Below are positions 1 through 7,696 of a stretch of 25,024 nt of DNA, in pieces. Source of the stretch: CAZUMW01 sp964621615 (lineage in GTDB: Bacteria; Desulfobacterota; WTBG01; CAIYCZ01; CAIRTM01). Numbering within the stretch: the first letter of the stretch is position 1; each line of letters opens with the position of its first letter. Location of the stretch: NCBI GenBank assembly GCA_964621615.1, contig CAZUMW010000058.1, forward strand, positions 1-25,024. The letters run 5' to 3'. The notes beneath the pieces are model-generated. The model saw only the letters and a program-made list of their open reading frames with translations. It made no database searches and had not been told where the DNA came from. The translations under genes and the position numbers were made by a program.

Positions 1-157
1 AATCGTGTTTTCTTCAATTATTTTTCTCTGTACCTACACTTTTGAACGATACCAAATTATTATCGAATCGAAACTCAAAATTTTTGCCGCGTCAGAATTC
101 CGGATTACTGCATCTTATATACAAGAAAATTTTCGATAAAGAAATTGACGTTGCTGT

Positions 158-1408
158 TCAGCTCCGATCATCATCGCCGTCAAGCGGAATTGCCGCTATC
201 AACAGCATGCCGGGGATGGTCAGCACAAACACCGTCATAAAGAACAGCGGATATCCCAGGTGCTGCTGAAGCACGCCGCTTGCCATGCCGGGCAGCATCA
301 TCCCAAGCGCCATGAGGCCGGTTGAAATGGCAAAATGCGATGTTTTATACGGCTCGCGGGCGATGTACATCATGAACACACCGAAGGCGGTAAACCCCAG
401 ACCGTAGCCGAATTGCTCACAGGCAACCATGATATAGACCATTTCCATAGACGGTTTAGCAAGCGAAAGATAGACATAAAGCACATCGGGCAGATTCAGC
501 ATGATGGCCATCGGCCATATGCAGCGCCTGAGGCCGAATCGGGATATGAGCCACCCCCCAAGGATTCCCCCCAGCGACAGGCTGATGACCCCGACGGTTC
601 CGTATACATAGCCCACTGTTGCGGTAGCAAGCCCGAGGCCGCCGGCCTCTGCCGGGTCGAGCAGGAACGGCGGCACCATTTTTACCAGCATCGCCTCGCC
701 GAGCCGGTACAGAAGAATGAACGCAATAATAAAGAGAACGCGCTCCTGGGTGAGATACGTTCTGAACGCCCCCATGAACCCCTGCCGGGCGTGACCGCTT
801 CCGCCGGTGCTGTCTGATGCGGGGTGCGGAAGAACGGTGCGGTGGAAAATACAGGCTCCCAAAAAGAATGCGCAGGGTAACGCCATGACCGCTGTCCAGC
901 TCAAAGGTATGTTGCCTGTGCGCGTTTCGATGGTCCCGGCAATGATAACCAGCACTCCCTGGCCGAAAATGACGGCAAGGCGGTAAAAAAGGGATCGGAT
1001 TCCGAGATAAAATGCCTGGCGCTTTTTGTCAAGCGCAAGCATATAGTAGCCGTCGATGGCAATGTCGTGCGTGGCTGAAAAAAAGGCGATTGCCGTAAAG
1101 GTGACGAGTGTGAGCGGTACAAATGTTTCTGTGGGAATGCTGAGCGCCAGCGCGCCGAAACAGAAGGCGAGCAGCATCTGCATGGCAAGTATCCAGAGCC
1201 GTTTTGTACTCACCACGTCGACCGCAGGGCTCCAGAACATTTTTATGACCCACGGCAGATAGAGAATGCTGGTGAGGCCGATAAATTCGTTGGACATCCC
1301 CATTTTTTTATACATGATGGTCGATACGGTATTGACCAGAATATAGGGAAGCCCCTCTGCAAAATACAGCGTGGGCACATACAGCCATGCAGGAGCGTTT
1401 CGTGACAC
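158..1408 (-). CDS. AmpG-like MFS permease
   Basis: A 416-residue integral inner-membrane protein of the major facilitator superfamily with about 12 hydrophobic segments. The N-terminus has the AmpG/SLC33-like pattern: YFAEGLPY in the first membrane segment, then an LPW..K.FWSP..D motif between segments 2 and 3. AmpG proteins import anhydro-muropeptides from cell-wall turnover by proton symport, but they are longer (E. coli AmpG is about 490 residues with 14 segments), so the substrate here is uncertain; acetyl-CoA-type or sugar transport is possible. The start is GTG, preceded by GAGG at a 6-nt distance. The C-terminus is short and acidic (DGDDD). It is transcribed alone, divergently from the Memo-like gene. 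The fold is clear; the substrate is inferred. Confidence 0.85.
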   Translation of the reverse strand: MSRNAPAWLYVPTLYFAEGLPYILVNTVSTIMYKKMGMSNEFIGLTSILYLPWVIKMFWSPAVDVVSTKRLWILAMQMLLAFCFGALALSIPTETFVPLTLVTFTAIAFFSATHDIAIDGYYMLALDKKRQAFYLGIRSLFYRLAVIFGQGVLVIIAGTIETRTGNIPLSWTAVMALPCAFFLGACIFHRTVLPHPASDSTGGSGHARQGFMGAFRTYLTQERVLFIIAFILLYRLGEAMLVKMVPPFLLDPAEAGGLGLATATVGYVYGTVGVISLSLGGILGGWLISRFGLRRCIWPMAIMLNLPDVLYVYLSLAKPSMEMVYIMVACEQFGYGLGFTAFGVFMMYIAREPYKTSHFAISTGLMALGMMLPGMASGVLQQHLGYPLFFMTVFVLTIPGMLLIAAIPLDGDDDRS

Positions 1409-1536
1409 GATCTGCCTCGGGTATCAAGTTGTTTTTCAGCGTTTCACTTTTTCAAAAAAATTTCCGGCTACACCATTTATGAATTACGACACAGCATCTA
1501 AATCGGGCCATGATAAAAAAGGTGTTGTTTTAACCC

Positions 1537-1566
1537 TGAACCGTTGAACCCCTTTACATCTGAACC
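1537..1566. repeat. Three TGAACC direct repeats between divergent genes
   Basis: TGAACC occurs at 1537, 1545 and 1561, that is with steps of 8 and 16 bases, inside the 235-bp gap between the MFS gene and the Memo-like gene. The regular spacing and the position about 40 bp upstream of a candidate -35 box are compatible with a regulator binding array. The hexamer is short, so chance is possible. Confidence 0.3.
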
Positions 1567-1606
1567 GCAAACTGCGACACTACCATAATTTATTGGGGAT
1601 AAAAAG

Positions 1607-1635
1607 TTGATATTGCCCGGTTCATGTATTATTAC
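1607..1635 (+). promoter_or_regulatory. Candidate sigma70 promoter of the Memo-like gene
   Basis: TTGATA (1607-1612), a 17-bp spacer, then TATTAC (1630-1635). The expected transcription start lies within a few bases of the ATG at 1644, so translation from that ATG would be essentially leaderless, whereas the GTG at 1746 would have a leader of about 100 nt. Confidence 0.4.
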
Positions 1636-1643
1636 TTAAGGGT

Positions 1644-2591
1644 ATGGGAAAATCGCTTGTTTTTACAGCATGTTTTGCCGTTGTGCTTTCTGCAGCACTG
1701 TGGGCCGGCGGCGCTCCAGACAACCCGCATAAAAAGGAGGTTACCGTGAGGAAATCCCCAATTGCAGGTTCGTGGTATCCCGGTGATGAGCAGTCACTGA
1801 GAACTATGATACATGATTTGCTCGGGAAAGCACCGGTTTCCGATGTGAAAGGCCGTCCGTTCGGAGTGATTGCGCCGCATGCCGGCATACAGTTTTCAGG
1901 CCAGGCTGCAGCGGCTGCATTTAAAACGCTTAAGGGTGATCACATTTCCCGGGTGGTTCTTCTGGGGCCATCCCATTACACCCATTTTTCCGGTATTGCC
2001 ACCTCCGGGGTCAGCTATTATGAAACCCCGCTTGGAAATGTACCGATTGAGAGGTCAATTTGCGATGCGCTGAGCGAGCACGGCCTGTTTCAGGGGCCCC
2101 GCCAGGCTGAAATGCCCGAGCATTCACTGGAGATGGAAATCCCCTTTTTACAGGTTGTGCTAAAAGAATTCGCCCTTGTCCCGCTGGTGGTGGGCGATCT
2201 GGCAAAGGATGAATATGCAGAAGCCGCCCGGCTGTTAAAACCATATATTGATGAGAAAACCATCGTTGTGGTCAGCTCTGATTTTACTCATTACGGCCCC
2301 CGGTTCGGGTATGTGCCATTCCGTGACAATATCAAAGAAAATCTTGAAAATCTTGACAAAAAAGCAATTGATAAGATTCTTGCAAAAGATCTCGACGGGT
2401 TTCTCAATTACCTTGCAGAGACGCACGCCACAATATGCGGGGCCCGGCCGATCGGGCTGCTGATTGCACTTGTGCCGCCCCAAGCGCATGGTGTGCTTCT
2501 TGATTACTACACATCCGGTGATTTGCTCAATGATTACGCGGACAGCGTCAGCTATGCCTCGCTGCTCTTTACGGTCGATCAGGGTGAATAG
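1644..2591 (+). CDS. Memo/AmmeMemoRadiSam system protein B family
   Basis: A 315-residue protein of the MEMO1 family, related to class III extradiol dioxygenases. The conserved metal-site-like residues known for the family are visible: His79 in APHAG, His111 in GPSHY, His216 in SSDFTHYG and Cys265 in CGARPIG; the family's opening signature AGSWYPG is at 41-47. The biochemical role in bacteria is not settled; the family often occurs with AMMECR1 and a radical SAM protein, neither of which is in this window. The start is ambiguous. The ATG at 1644 adds 34 residues that look like a signal peptide (basic residue, hydrophobic stretch, AGG-A) but has a poor ribosome site. The in-frame GTG at 1746 has a perfect AAGGAGG 5 bases upstream and gives the usual family N-terminus (RKSPIAGSW). 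Confidence 0.85.
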   Translation: MGKSLVFTACFAVVLSAALWAGGAPDNPHKKEVTVRKSPIAGSWYPGDEQSLRTMIHDLLGKAPVSDVKGRPFGVIAPHAGIQFSGQAAAAAFKTLKGDHISRVVLLGPSHYTHFSGIATSGVSYYETPLGNVPIERSICDALSEHGLFQGPRQAEMPEHSLEMEIPFLQVVLKEFALVPLVVGDLAKDEYAEAARLLKPYIDEKTIVVVSSDFTHYGPRFGYVPFRDNIKENLENLDKKAIDKILAKDLDGFLNYLAETHATICGARPIGLLIALVPPQAHGVLLDYYTSGDLLNDYADSVSYASLLFTVDQGE

Positions 2592-2672
2592 GGCACTGCG
2601 TTTCGGATATGTTGTATGCAATTGAGCTATATCAGTAAAGTGGGGTAATGAATTTGTTTGATTGCGGGGTGT

Positions 2673-2790
2673 AAAAAATCCCCCTCAATCCCCCTTTGTC
2701 ATAAAAGGGGGACTGGAATTGGCTATCCCCCTTTCTTCATGGGTAACTCCTCCCTTTGGCATAAAGGGAGGAGGGGAGGGATTTTTATTT
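2673..2790. repeat. C/G-rich dispersed palindromic repeat
   Basis: A chain of imperfect inverted repeats: AAAAAATCCCCCTC, CCCCCTTTgtcatAAAAGGGGG, CTCCTCCCTTTggcATAAAGGGAGGAG, then GAGGGGAGGGATTTTT, whose reverse complement nearly matches the left end. The outer ends and the two inner hairpins together resemble small non-coding palindromic elements that are scattered through genomes of Desulfobacterota and Nitrospirota. It sits at the meeting point of two convergent transcription units and could also act as a terminator. No ORF is carried. Confidence 0.7.
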
Positions 2791-2853
2791 TCTTTCACGT
2801 ATGATCCGTAGATTACAGCCGGGAACACATGAATGTTCAGTATGCGGGAAGGA

Positions 2854-3144
2854 TTATTCCGCGGAAGCTTTTTTTCTTTCCTCGATGAACCGTCGGGTTT
2901 GCGGCCGGAGATATATGCTGTCAATGTCATCGACAATCGACAGCACAGCGTCTGCACAAATTCGGGCGGTGTCCGATGAAAGTGCAGATCTGTCAAGAAA
3001 AACAACAGGGCGCCCCTGTATTCTGCACAGCCCGCCCTCGTGCCCGTCAAGCTGCTCCAGCCTGATGCCGATTCCGTGCTGCTCAAGAACCATTTGGAGC
3101 TCTTCTGCTATATGCCGCGTGTCCACAATTCTCGTCTTCTGCAA
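2854..3144 (-). CDS. Small protein of unknown function, last gene of the efflux operon
   Basis: A 96-residue soluble protein with no signal peptide or membrane segment. It has an alternating alpha/beta look: a helical start, a central GGLCRIQGRPVVFLDR strand-turn-strand, and a C-terminal helix ending in FIEERKK. I do not recognise a named domain. The start given is TTG; a GTG seven codons in is an alternative. It begins about 25 bp after the RND pump stop on the same strand, so it is probably co-transcribed with the pump. Whether it takes part in efflux is unknown. The protein-like composition and the operon position are the reasons for calling it real. Confidence 0.6.
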   Translation of the reverse strand: MQKTRIVDTRHIAEELQMVLEQHGIGIRLEQLDGHEGGLCRIQGRPVVFLDRSALSSDTARICADAVLSIVDDIDSIYLRPQTRRFIEERKKASAE

Positions 3145-3168
3145 ACGATCAGCTGCCGGGCTTCCGGC

Positions 3169-6100
3169 TCATGAGTTTTTGCTTTCAAAGCGGATGAAAA
3201 AAGACAGCAGGGCAGGGGTAACAAACAGTGTGAACACGGTGGAAAGCGCCAGCCCGCCCAGCAGCACGCTTCCAAGGCCGCGGTACAGCTCGCTGCCGGA
3301 GCCGCTTGAGAGCACCAGGGGGAGCAGGCCGAAAATGCTTGTGGTGGCGCTCATGAATATCGGCCTGATCCGGGTTCTGACGGATTCAAAAATCGCATCC
3401 ATGCCGCCCATGCCGTCGTTTCTGACATTGTTAAGCGCCTGGTGAACGATCAGAATGGCATTGTTGACAACGGTCCCCACCAGTATGATAAACCCGAGCA
3501 TGACCAGAACATCAAAGGACTGCGGGGCGATAAGAAGATTAACCAGCCACAGGCCGAGAAAGCCGCCGGCTGCAGCAAGCGGTACCGTGAACATAATAAT
3601 AAAGGGGTAGAAAAAGTTTTCAAACAGCGCTGACATGAGCAGATACGTGATAACTACCGCAAGCAGAAAATTCCATTGCAGCGCGCGCCGCGTTTCCGTC
3701 AGCTTGTCGGCGTTTCCGCCGACGCTTATGCTGACATCAGCCGCAGCCGGATCCTGCTTCAGGCGGGGGATGATATCCTGTTCGATTATTTCCATTGCGG
3801 CCTGCAGGGCCACCGATTCGGGCGGGGTCACCTGAAGGCGGATGTTTCGCTCCTGCTCGAGATGATCTATCTGCAGCATGCCCTCTGCGTACTGAACCTC
3901 CGCAACATCGCGGATACGGATCAGCTGATTGAACCGGTTGACAATCGTGCAGTCGAGAATGTCCTCCGGCGTCTGAAACCTCCGAACGCTTCCCTTGAGC
4001 ACAAGATCGATCTGCCTGACCCCCTCGGGGCGGTATTCATCAATTTTTCTGCCGTCCATCAGAATATCGACATACGTGCCAAGCTCCTCCTCGGTAAGGC
4101 CGCTTGCGGCCATCTTTTTTTTCCTGGGGATAATGTTTGCTTCGGGATATGAAATTTCAAGCGAGGGAATGGGCCGTATCTGCACATCCCTGATTTTTTG
4201 TGATATTGCCCCGAATGCAGTTCGCGCAACAGCAACGAGCTCGTCTATGTTTTTGCCGGAAAAGTCAACATCAATAGTCCGGCCCTTGCCGATATTGTCG
4301 GCAAAAATGCTTCCCTGCATGCTTATGCCGTACATGCCGGGTATTGAGTTTATAATCCGGTTGAACATTGGAATCATTTTACGCGCTTTTGTCTCGTGGA
4401 TGCAGGTGGCGCCCGCAAGCATAATCTGGTCTGCGGACACGTACCACATTTCCTCCAGCTGCGGCACACCGTTAAGGCCGTCTTGCTCATAGTAGGGCTT
4501 CGTTTCACGGAATATGTAATTTCCGATTTCCATGCGCTTTTCAAATGAATAGCCTGGAGGCGGTACCAGCACGTTAAAGACGACATTCTGATTGCCGTGG
4601 GGAAGGTATTCCGCCTTCGGCAGCAAAAGCCACACAAGCAGCACGGACGCTCCAGAAAAGCCGACAACTGTCAGAAAGCGCGTGGCCGTGCTGTGAAGAA
4701 ATATACCCGAAAGTCGCATTATGCCGTTTGAAAAGCCCTGACCGGCATTCCCGATGCGCTTGCTGAGACGGTTTTGCTGAAGCCTTGCGCTTTTATACAG
4801 CTGATTCATCATCGAGGGGATGACCGACACGGAGACAAACAGGCTGATAATTATGGCAAAGGCGATTGCTATGGCAATATCTTTAAACAGCTGACCCGCC
4901 TCCTGGCGGATGAACACTACCGGAAGAAATACGGCCACCGTGGTTGCGGTGGAGGCGAATATTGCGCCCCAGACCTCGCGCGCTCCGTCATAGACCGCAT
5001 GAGCGGTAGGCTTGTTCATTTTCCGGTGGCGGTCGATGTTTTCAAGGACGACAATTGAATTGTCCACAAGCATGCCGACTGCAAACGAAATCCCGGCAAG
5101 GCTTACAACATTGATGTTTCTGTCAAATATCCACAGAAAGATAAAGCAGCCGATTACTGAAATCGGGATGGCAACGGCAGTCGCAAGCGTGGCCCGGGTG
5201 CTGCGCAGAAACAGAAGCAGAACACAAATCGCCAGCATGCCGCCGATAAGCAGATTGATCTGGACAATATCAATCGAGCGGCGTATGTAGGGTGACTGGT
5301 CGTATGACCAGTGAAGGTATAGATTGTTTTCGGCAAGCAGGGTTTCGTTCAGGCGGTCAATTACCACGTGAAGGCGGTCCACCATATCAAGCACGTTTGC
5401 TCCAGGCTCCTTTCGGATGCCCACCGCGATGACGTTTTCGCCGTCCAGCATAACCGCCACCGTCTTTTTTTCATAGCCGATTCGGCTGTCAGCGATATCA
5501 CGGAGCAGCACCCGCTTCACGCCGTCATCGTATATAACGACATCAAGGGGATCTTCAGGGGTTTGAAAGCGGCTTATGGTTCTGATGCGGTAGTGGTTCT
5601 TGTCGATTCCGATAACGCCGGCCGATCTGTTGGTGTTTGCGCGCCGGATTTTATCAACGGCCTCGCTTATCGTGATGTTGTGACGGGCAAGCTTTTCCGG
5701 ATCGATGACGATATCGAGCTGCTTTTCGGTTCCTCCGAACACAAACAGGGAGGCAACGCCTGGAACCCGCTCGATATGCTGCCGTATTTCATTTTCAAAA
5801 AACGTACGGTACGTATCTATTTTTTTATCATCGCCGTCTTTGATTTTCAGCTCCGTCCAGACGACCGGTGAGCTTTCGGCTCCCGCTGCTTCAATGATCG
5901 GCTTCTCGGCATTGTCAGGGTAGCGGGGGACTTCATTGAGCTTGTTCGAAACGCGCAGCAGGGCATTTTCAAGCTCTGTCGTATTGGTGAAGGTCAGGGT
6001 TATATTGCCGAAATTATTATAGCTTGAGCTTTCCATGACCAGCAGGCCCCGAAGCCCTTTGAGCACTTTTTCCTGCTCTTCGATGATTTCCTTTTCAACC

Positions 6101-6273
6101 TCATAGGGGCTTGCGCCGGGCCACATGGTCCGAACGGTTATCTTCATTTCCTCAACATCCGGTGTCAGCTGCACAGGAAGCCTGCTGACCCCCACCAGCC
6201 CGAACAGGGCTATGAGCAGCACAACGACGGTTATGGAAATAGGCTTTTTGATTGAGTAGGCGATGATATCCAT
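3169..6273 (-). CDS. RND-family efflux pump, inner-membrane permease
   Basis: A 1034-residue resistance-nodulation-division permease of the AcrB/HAE type. It has the usual duplicated plan: one membrane segment (about 11-30), a large periplasmic loop, membrane segments 2-6 (about 335-490), a seventh near 540, a second periplasmic loop, and a final membrane block after about 870. The proton-relay segment reads GMLVDNSIVVLEN, so the AcrB Asp-Asp pair is Asp404-Asn405, a variant common in this superfamily. The start ATG overlaps the adaptor stop codon by one base (TAATG), which indicates translational coupling. The usual third component, a TolC-like outer-membrane channel, is not in the window. 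Substrate is unknown; the sequence favours hydrophobic compounds or drugs over the heavy-metal CusA branch. Confidence 0.93.
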   Translation of the reverse strand: MDIIAYSIKKPISITVVVLLIALFGLVGVSRLPVQLTPDVEEMKITVRTMWPGASPYEVEKEIIEEQEKVLKGLRGLLVMESSSYNNFGNITLTFTNTTELENALLRVSNKLNEVPRYPDNAEKPIIEAAGAESSPVVWTELKIKDGDDKKIDTYRTFFENEIRQHIERVPGVASLFVFGGTEKQLDIVIDPEKLARHNITISEAVDKIRRANTNRSAGVIGIDKNHYRIRTISRFQTPEDPLDVVIYDDGVKRVLLRDIADSRIGYEKKTVAVMLDGENVIAVGIRKEPGANVLDMVDRLHVVIDRLNETLLAENNLYLHWSYDQSPYIRRSIDIVQINLLIGGMLAICVLLLFLRSTRATLATAVAIPISVIGCFIFLWIFDRNINVVSLAGISFAVGMLVDNSIVVLENIDRHRKMNKPTAHAVYDGAREVWGAIFASTATTVAVFLPVVFIRQEAGQLFKDIAIAIAFAIIISLFVSVSVIPSMMNQLYKSARLQQNRLSKRIGNAGQGFSNGIMRLSGIFLHSTATRFLTVVGFSGASVLLVWLLLPKAEYLPHGNQNVVFNVLVPPPGYSFEKRMEIGNYIFRETKPYYEQDGLNGVPQLEEMWYVSADQIMLAGATCIHETKARKMIPMFNRIINSIPGMYGISMQGSIFADNIGKGRTIDVDFSGKNIDELVAVARTAFGAISQKIRDVQIRPIPSLEISYPEANIIPRKKKMAASGLTEEELGTYVDILMDGRKIDEYRPEGVRQIDLVLKGSVRRFQTPEDILDCTIVNRFNQLIRIRDVAEVQYAEGMLQIDHLEQERNIRLQVTPPESVALQAAMEIIEQDIIPRLKQDPAAADVSISVGGNADKLTETRRALQWNFLLAVVITYLLMSALFENFFYPFIIMFTVPLAAAGGFLGLWLVNLLIAPQSFDVLVMLGFIILVGTVVNNAILIVHQALNNVRNDGMGGMDAIFESVRTRIRPIFMSATTSIFGLLPLVLSSGSGSELYRGLGSVLLGGLALSTVFTLFVTPALLSFFIRFESKNS

Positions 6274-7337
6274 TACAGCTTTTCTACGATTTCAACAGGC
6301 TGATCCGGCCGCAGTCGCTCATTGCCGTCGATCACAACCGGCACTCCCTGCGGGATGTCACTGCTGTCGATTACCGCATAGGCTCCTGAATATGAGTCAA
6401 CGCTAACGGGTATCATTTGTGCCTTTTTCTCTTTTATTGTGAAGACAAAATGGCCTTCGCGATGCCGCACCAGCGCGTCGCGCGGCACGACTGTGGCCTT
6501 GCGGCTGAGGCCTGAGGGGATATAGGCGGTAGCGGACATGTTTTCAACCGCTTCCGGCTGGAAGGGGATTTTTATCTTGAGAAAAACATTTTTAGTTTTT
6601 TCGTCGGCAATGGGGTCCATTGCGGCAATGGTGCCGGGAATCTCCCGGTCAAAGGCGTTAAGAGTAACTGAAACAGCGGCTCCTGTCCGGACAAAGCGCA
6701 GCAGCTGTTCCGCCACCGGTACCCGTGCGTAAAAGTCCGCTGTCGATCCGATGCGGCACAGCACGCCCCCGTTTACTATCCAGTCTCCGGTATCAGCGTT
6801 TTTCTCGAGCACAATTCCGTCAAACGGTGCCCGTATGGTGCTTTTCGTTTTTTTAAGAATTGCGCGGTCAAGCTGTTTTTCCATTGATTTTTTCTGCTTG
6901 ATCAGCTCCCGGTACTCAAAAAACAGATCGTCATACTGCTTTTCGCTTGCCGCACTGCTTTTGTAAAGATCCTCATAGCGCTTGAGGTTTTTGGCTGTTT
7001 GAGCTATTTGTACTGCAAGCTGCTCGATGTTTGCTTTCTGGATTTCAATATCCGTTTCCACAAAATCGGTATCCAGCTCAAAAAGCGGCTGCCCCCTTTC
7101 TACGCGGTCGCCCTCACGGATAAGCACCCGTTTTACCATGCCGGCTACTTCGGTTGATAGGCTGCTGACCCTGTCAAAATACAGCATGCCGATAGCGGCT
7201 GTTGTGGGATCGATTTCTTTGGATGTAACCGTCGAAACAACAACGCGCGCCGCCTGTTGCTGCTGCTGCTGGGCGTATGCTGTATGTGCGATCAGCAGCG
7301 CAGCAATAGTCAAAATAACCGTTTGTGTATATCTCAT
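6273..7337 (-). CDS. RND periplasmic adaptor subunit (HlyD/AcrA type)
   Basis: Membrane-fusion protein that links the RND pump to an outer-membrane channel. The start at 7337 gives a clean signal peptide (MRYTQTVILTIAALLIAHTAYA) followed by a run of six Gln, and has GAGG five bases upstream; the reading frame stays open back to a TTG at 7448, but that extension looks non-coding. The order is classic: first lipoyl half (GMVKRVLIREGDRVERGQPL), a coiled-coil hairpin rich in Lys, Gln and Glu, second lipoyl half (STIRAPFDGIVLEKNADTGD), beta-barrel and membrane-proximal domain. The mature protein is about 330 residues. It is the first gene of the operon with the pump and a small unknown gene. Confidence 0.9.
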   Translation of the reverse strand: MRYTQTVILTIAALLIAHTAYAQQQQQQAARVVVSTVTSKEIDPTTAAIGMLYFDRVSSLSTEVAGMVKRVLIREGDRVERGQPLFELDTDFVETDIEIQKANIEQLAVQIAQTAKNLKRYEDLYKSSAASEKQYDDLFFEYRELIKQKKSMEKQLDRAILKKTKSTIRAPFDGIVLEKNADTGDWIVNGGVLCRIGSTADFYARVPVAEQLLRFVRTGAAVSVTLNAFDREIPGTIAAMDPIADEKTKNVFLKIKIPFQPEAVENMSATAYIPSGLSRKATVVPRDALVRHREGHFVFTIKEKKAQMIPVSVDSYSGAYAVIDSSDIPQGVPVVIDGNERLRPDQPVEIVEKL

Positions 7338-7510
7338 GTATGCCTCACGAACATTTCCGTGTATGTGATCATTGTTTTTCTTCAGCATGGATCCCCCCCG
7401 CCGCAGCCGGGAATGGGGATGGCAGTCTGAAGGTTGGTTCGCCTGCAATAATAATTTAAATATATAAAATATTGTTTTTCATTGCATGTTTTTGCTTCAT
7501 TTATTTTCTA

Positions 7511-7539
7511 TATATAACACCCCTGCGTGCAGGGATCAA
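7511..7539 (-). promoter_or_regulatory. Promoter of the efflux operon with a dyad in its spacer
   Basis: On the minus strand: TTGATC (7539-7534), a 17-bp spacer, TATATA (7516-7511). A perfect dyad CCCTGC-AC-GCAGGG (7521-7534) fills most of the spacer and overlaps the -35 box. A repeating TA run allows the -10 to be read two bases further on, giving a 19-bp spacer of the kind used by MerR-family regulators. The operon's first codon is about 170 bp downstream. No regulator gene is adjacent. Confidence 0.5.
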
Positions 7540-7645
7540 GGGAGTGTTCAACAGAAGAAGTGGCACGTCAGAATTCAGAATAGACAACAGCATAAGCCTG
7601 CCGCACGGCGGGGCATCCGGTAATTAAGACTGATTTCAGAATCGC

Positions 7646-7663
7646 GGCCCGCTGCAGCGGGCC
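7646..7663. terminator. Strong GC hairpin after the PPDK-like gene
   Basis: GGCCCGCTG-CAGCGGGCC is a perfect 18-bp palindrome placed 34 bp past the stop codon of the PPDK-like gene. There is no T-tract on either side, so it is only a possible terminator or 3'-end stabiliser. The remaining bases between the adaptor start (7337) and this point hold the efflux promoter and no ORF that I can support. Confidence 0.4.
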
Positions 7664-7696
7664 AGGTTCAGGTAAAGACGGTAATCTTTCTGACCG

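Noticed and set aside
335..817. 160-codon plus-strand reading frame
   Set aside because: Lies fully inside the MFS gene on the opposite strand and its translation is low-complexity with many His, Arg and Pro; a shadow frame.
2673..2790. CRISPR array or insertion sequence
   Set aside because: The repeats are inverted, not evenly spaced direct repeats with spacers, and there is no transposase gene.
7338..7448. 37-codon N-terminal extension of the periplasmic adaptor
   Set aside because: It starts at TTG, is rich in His/Arg/Pro and would bury the clear signal peptide that begins at 7337 with its own ribosome site.
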